From positions 124,001 through 188,000 of the forward strand of contig NZ_BMXG01000002.1 of assembly GCF_014651635.1 (NCBI RefSeq): 64,000 bases of DNA, given 5' to 3'. The stretch's first letter is position 1; every line of letters starts with the position of its first letter. Shown here piece by piece: positions 62,152-64,000 of this stretch. The notes below the pieces were generated by a model, which made no database searches, had not been told where the DNA came from, and was given only the letters and a program-made list of their open reading frames with translations. The position numbers were made by a program, and so were the translations under genes. This stretch comes from Cerasicoccus arenae (lineage in GTDB: Bacteria > Verrucomicrobiota > Verrucomicrobiia > Opitutales > Cerasicoccaceae).

Positions 62152-63141
62152 ATGAAAGTATTGGTCGTTGGAGGTGCCGGTTATATTGGTAGTCATTGTG
62201 TTCGTCAGTTGATCGCTGCGGGACATGAGCCGGTCGTTTTGGATAATTTGGTCTATGGCCATCGGGGCGCGCTGACGCCCGAAGTTCCCTTCTATGAGGG
62301 TGATCTGGGCGACAAGACCTTCGTCCGTTCGGTGCTCGACGGCGAGTCGATCGAGCTTGTTATGCACTTTGCTGCCTACTGTTACGTGGGCGAGTCCGTT
62401 ACGGCACCGTTCAAATATTACGAGAACAACGTTGTCGCGACCCTGCGTTTGCTGGAGACAATGCACGAGGCCGGCGTCAGCAAGTTCGTCTTCTCCTCGA
62501 CCTGCGCAACTTATGGTGTGCCTGAGAGTTTGCCGATGACTGAAGACCTGCCGCAAGCTCCGATCAATCCCTACGGCCAAACCAAGCTCGATGTTGAAAA
62601 CATCCTCAAGGCCTTGAGCCACGCCCATGGGCTGTCATTTGCGGCCTTCCGCTACTTCAATGCGGCAGGCGCTTCGGTGGATGGTGTTATTGGCGAGGAC
62701 CACAAGCCGGAAACGCACCTGATCCCGCTCATTGTTGACGCCGCCGTTGGCAAGCGTGCGAATATTAAGATTTTCGGCACGGACTACGATACGCCTGATG
62801 GCACTTGCCTACGTGATTACGTTCATGTGGACGACCTTTCACGCGCTCATATCGCCGTATTCGACAAGCTGGATAAGCCCGGTCAGTCGTTCTTCTACAA
62901 CTTGGGGACCGGCACGCCGAACTCTGTCCGCGAAGTGATTTCAGCGGTGGAGCGTATTACCGGCAAAACGGTGCCAGTCATCGAAGATGAACGCCGACCT
63001 GGCGATCCGCCTGCGCTTTTTGCTGATTCCACGAAGGCAAAGACAGAGCTTGGCTGGACGGTGGAATTCGACACCATCGATAAGATTGTTGAAAGCGCTT
63101 GGCGTTGGCATTCCTCTCACCCCAATGGTTACGGCGACTAA
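62152..63141 (+). CDS. galE: UDP-glucose 4-epimerase
   Basis: 329 residues from the ATG at 62152; a longer frame from 62119 is unlikely. Short-chain-type epimerase: NAD motif GGAGYIGSH, DNLVYGH, STCATYG with the catalytic Ser/Thr, YGQTK with the Tyr and Lys, and AFRYFNAAGA, RDYVHVDDL. It interconverts UDP-glucose and UDP-galactose. With the next gene it forms a nucleotide-sugar pair, probably for cell-surface polysaccharide. Confidence 0.93.
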   Translation: MKVLVVGGAGYIGSHCVRQLIAAGHEPVVLDNLVYGHRGALTPEVPFYEGDLGDKTFVRSVLDGESIELVMHFAAYCYVGESVTAPFKYYENNVVATLRLLETMHEAGVSKFVFSSTCATYGVPESLPMTEDLPQAPINPYGQTKLDVENILKALSHAHGLSFAAFRYFNAAGASVDGVIGEDHKPETHLIPLIVDAAVGKRANIKIFGTDYDTPDGTCLRDYVHVDDLSRAHIAVFDKLDKPGQSFFYNLGTGTPNSVREVISAVERITGKTVPVIEDERRPGDPPALFADSTKAKTELGWTVEFDTIDKIVESAWRWHSSHPNGYGD

Positions 63142-63174
63142 GCCGAATTTTATTTCACTATTACTACCACGACT

Positions 63175-64000
63175 ATGCGAGTACTTGTAACTGGAGGTGC
63201 CGGATTCCTCGGCAGTCATCTCTGCGAACGACTGATTAATGCGGACCACGATGTCATCTGTATGGACAACTGCTTCACTGGCCGGAAGAAGAACATCGAC
63301 CATCTGCTGGGCAATAAGCGGTTCGAGTTCATGCGCCATGACGTAGTGGACCCTTTCAAGGCTGAGGTAGACCAGATCTATAATCTCGCCTGCCCGGCTT
63401 CGCCTGTGCACTACCAATATAACGCGATCAAGACGATTAAGACTTCGGTCATGGGCGCGATCAATTGCCTAGGCCTGGCGAAACGTGTGGGGGCTCGTGT
63501 GCTTCAAGCATCGACTTCGGAAATCTACGGTGATCCGTCGGTTCACCCTCAGCCGGAGTCCTATTGGGGGAACGTGAACCCGATCGGTATTCGTTCGTGC
63601 TATGACGAGGGTAAACGCTGCGCCGAGACGCTTTTCTTCGACTACCATCGTCAGAACCGGGTCGACATTCGCGTGATGCGAATCTTCAACACCTACGGTC
63701 CACGGATGGACCCGCAGGACGGCCGCGTTGTCTCGAACTTCATTTGCCAAGCCTTGCGCGATGAGGATATCACCATCTACGGCGATGGCTCGCAGACGCG
63801 CTCTTTCTGCTACGTTGATGACAACATCGAGGGCATGATGCGCTTGATGAACAAAGACGGGATTACCGGCCCGGTTAACATTGGAAACCCAGGCGAATTT
63901 ACCATTCTTCAGCTCGCAGAGAAGGTCATCGAGTTGGTTGGTGGGAAGTCCAAGATCGTCAACAAACCGTTGCCGTCGGATGACCCCAGACAGCGTCGCC
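63175..64000 (+). CDS. uxs: UDP-glucuronate decarboxylase / UDP-xylose synthase (3' end outside window)
   Basis: 275 full codons are visible and the frame is open to the edge, so the gene is cut by the window. It starts [18 protein letters not shown], then [22 protein letters not shown], the catalytic [17 protein letters not shown] with Tyr and Lys, [10 protein letters not shown] and RSFCYVDD. This matches UXS, which converts UDP-glucuronate to UDP-xylose. It begins 33 bases after galE on the same strand. Confidence 0.92.
   Translation, partial: MRVLVTGGAGFLGSHLCERLINADHDVICMDNCFTGRKKNIDHLLGNKRFEFMRHDVVDPFKAEVDQIYNLACPASPVHYQYNAIKTIKTSVMGAINCLGLAKRVGARVLQASTSEIYGDPSVHPQPESYWGNVNPIGIRSCYDEGKRCAETLFFDYHRQNRVDIRVMRIFNTYGPRMDPQDGRVVSNFICQALRDEDITIYGDGSQTRSFCYVDDNIEGMMRLMNKDGITGPVNIGNPGEFTILQLAEKVIELVGGKSKIVNKPLPSDDPRQRR

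Noticed and set aside
62014-62628. 204-residue open frame on the minus strand
   Set aside because: Antisense to galE, with no features of its own.

Overview
The window looks like chromosomal DNA of a marine member of Verrucomicrobiota, most likely order Opitutales/Puniceicoccales. The support is a PVC-type 'small basic protein' (56579-56737), a PEP-CTERM surface protein, a DUF1080 protein, a giant DUF11/SdrD-B repeat protein, a sulfated-uronate degradation operon, and Gram-negative envelope genes (kdsB, lpxK, a LolCD-type transporter). Base composition is moderate (a little over half G+C by eye, not computed). Many start codons have no recognisable Shine-Dalgarno sequence. I saw no insertion sequence, prophage, CRISPR array, rRNA or plasmid hallmark.

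Layout. 1-14938: surface and secreted proteins, namely a >3,200-residue repeat protein cut by the left edge, a PEP-CTERM protein, a DUF1080 protein and a GH16 glycoside hydrolase split by an inserted module. 15118-17067: guaB and a small downstream gene on the minus strand. 17143-19397: menC-menE of menaquinone synthesis, where menE carries three long poly-G tracts. 19373-22207: a small membrane protein, kdsB and an SLC13-type transporter. 22488-33815: a polysaccharide locus with a secreted beta-helix protein, a divergent LacI regulator, and a seven-gene plus-strand operon (GH105, RraA-like, SDR, heparinase II/III-like, zinc-type dehydrogenase, KduD, sulfatase). 33942-41495: class I aldolase, PolB-like exonuclease, LolD/LolC-type ABC transporter, VTT membrane protein, SthA-like transhydrogenase. 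41541-50868: periplasmic rhodanese, receiver-only response regulator, a beta-lactamase-fold protein without its catalytic residues, a sigma-54 activator, a gamma-carbonic-anhydrase-like protein, several small membrane proteins, ChaA and a lipoprotein. 50915-58327: lpxK, an adenylate-kinase-like fusion, a methyltransferase-like protein, an M29 aminopeptidase, the PVC small basic protein, YceH and ParA. 58467-64000: tRNA-Cys, a CoA-transferase/methylmalonyl-CoA decarboxylase pair, a histidine kinase, galE and a UDP-glucuronate decarboxylase gene cut by the right edge.

How the genes work together. In the polysaccharide locus the beta-helix protein is predicted to be exported. GH105, the heparinase-like enzyme and the sulfatase have no signal peptide, so desulfation and final cleavage probably occur in the cytoplasm. 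KduD and the other dehydrogenases then feed an unsaturated uronate into the 2-keto-3-deoxygluconate route. No kduI, kdgF, kdgK or obvious sugar importer lies in the window.

The most unusual signal is seven G (or C) runs of 10-12 bases in 64 kb. Six lie in-frame on the sense strand of genes, three of them in menE, and one lies between genes just before a histidine kinase. They are candidate slippage (contingency) sites. Other second-look items are the GH16 and DUF11 domain insertions, the beta-lactamase-like pseudoenzyme, an IMP dehydrogenase with Asp replaced by Ser in its NAD-site motif, and an overlapping upstream ORF that holds the best ribosome binding site in front of the sigma-54 activator.
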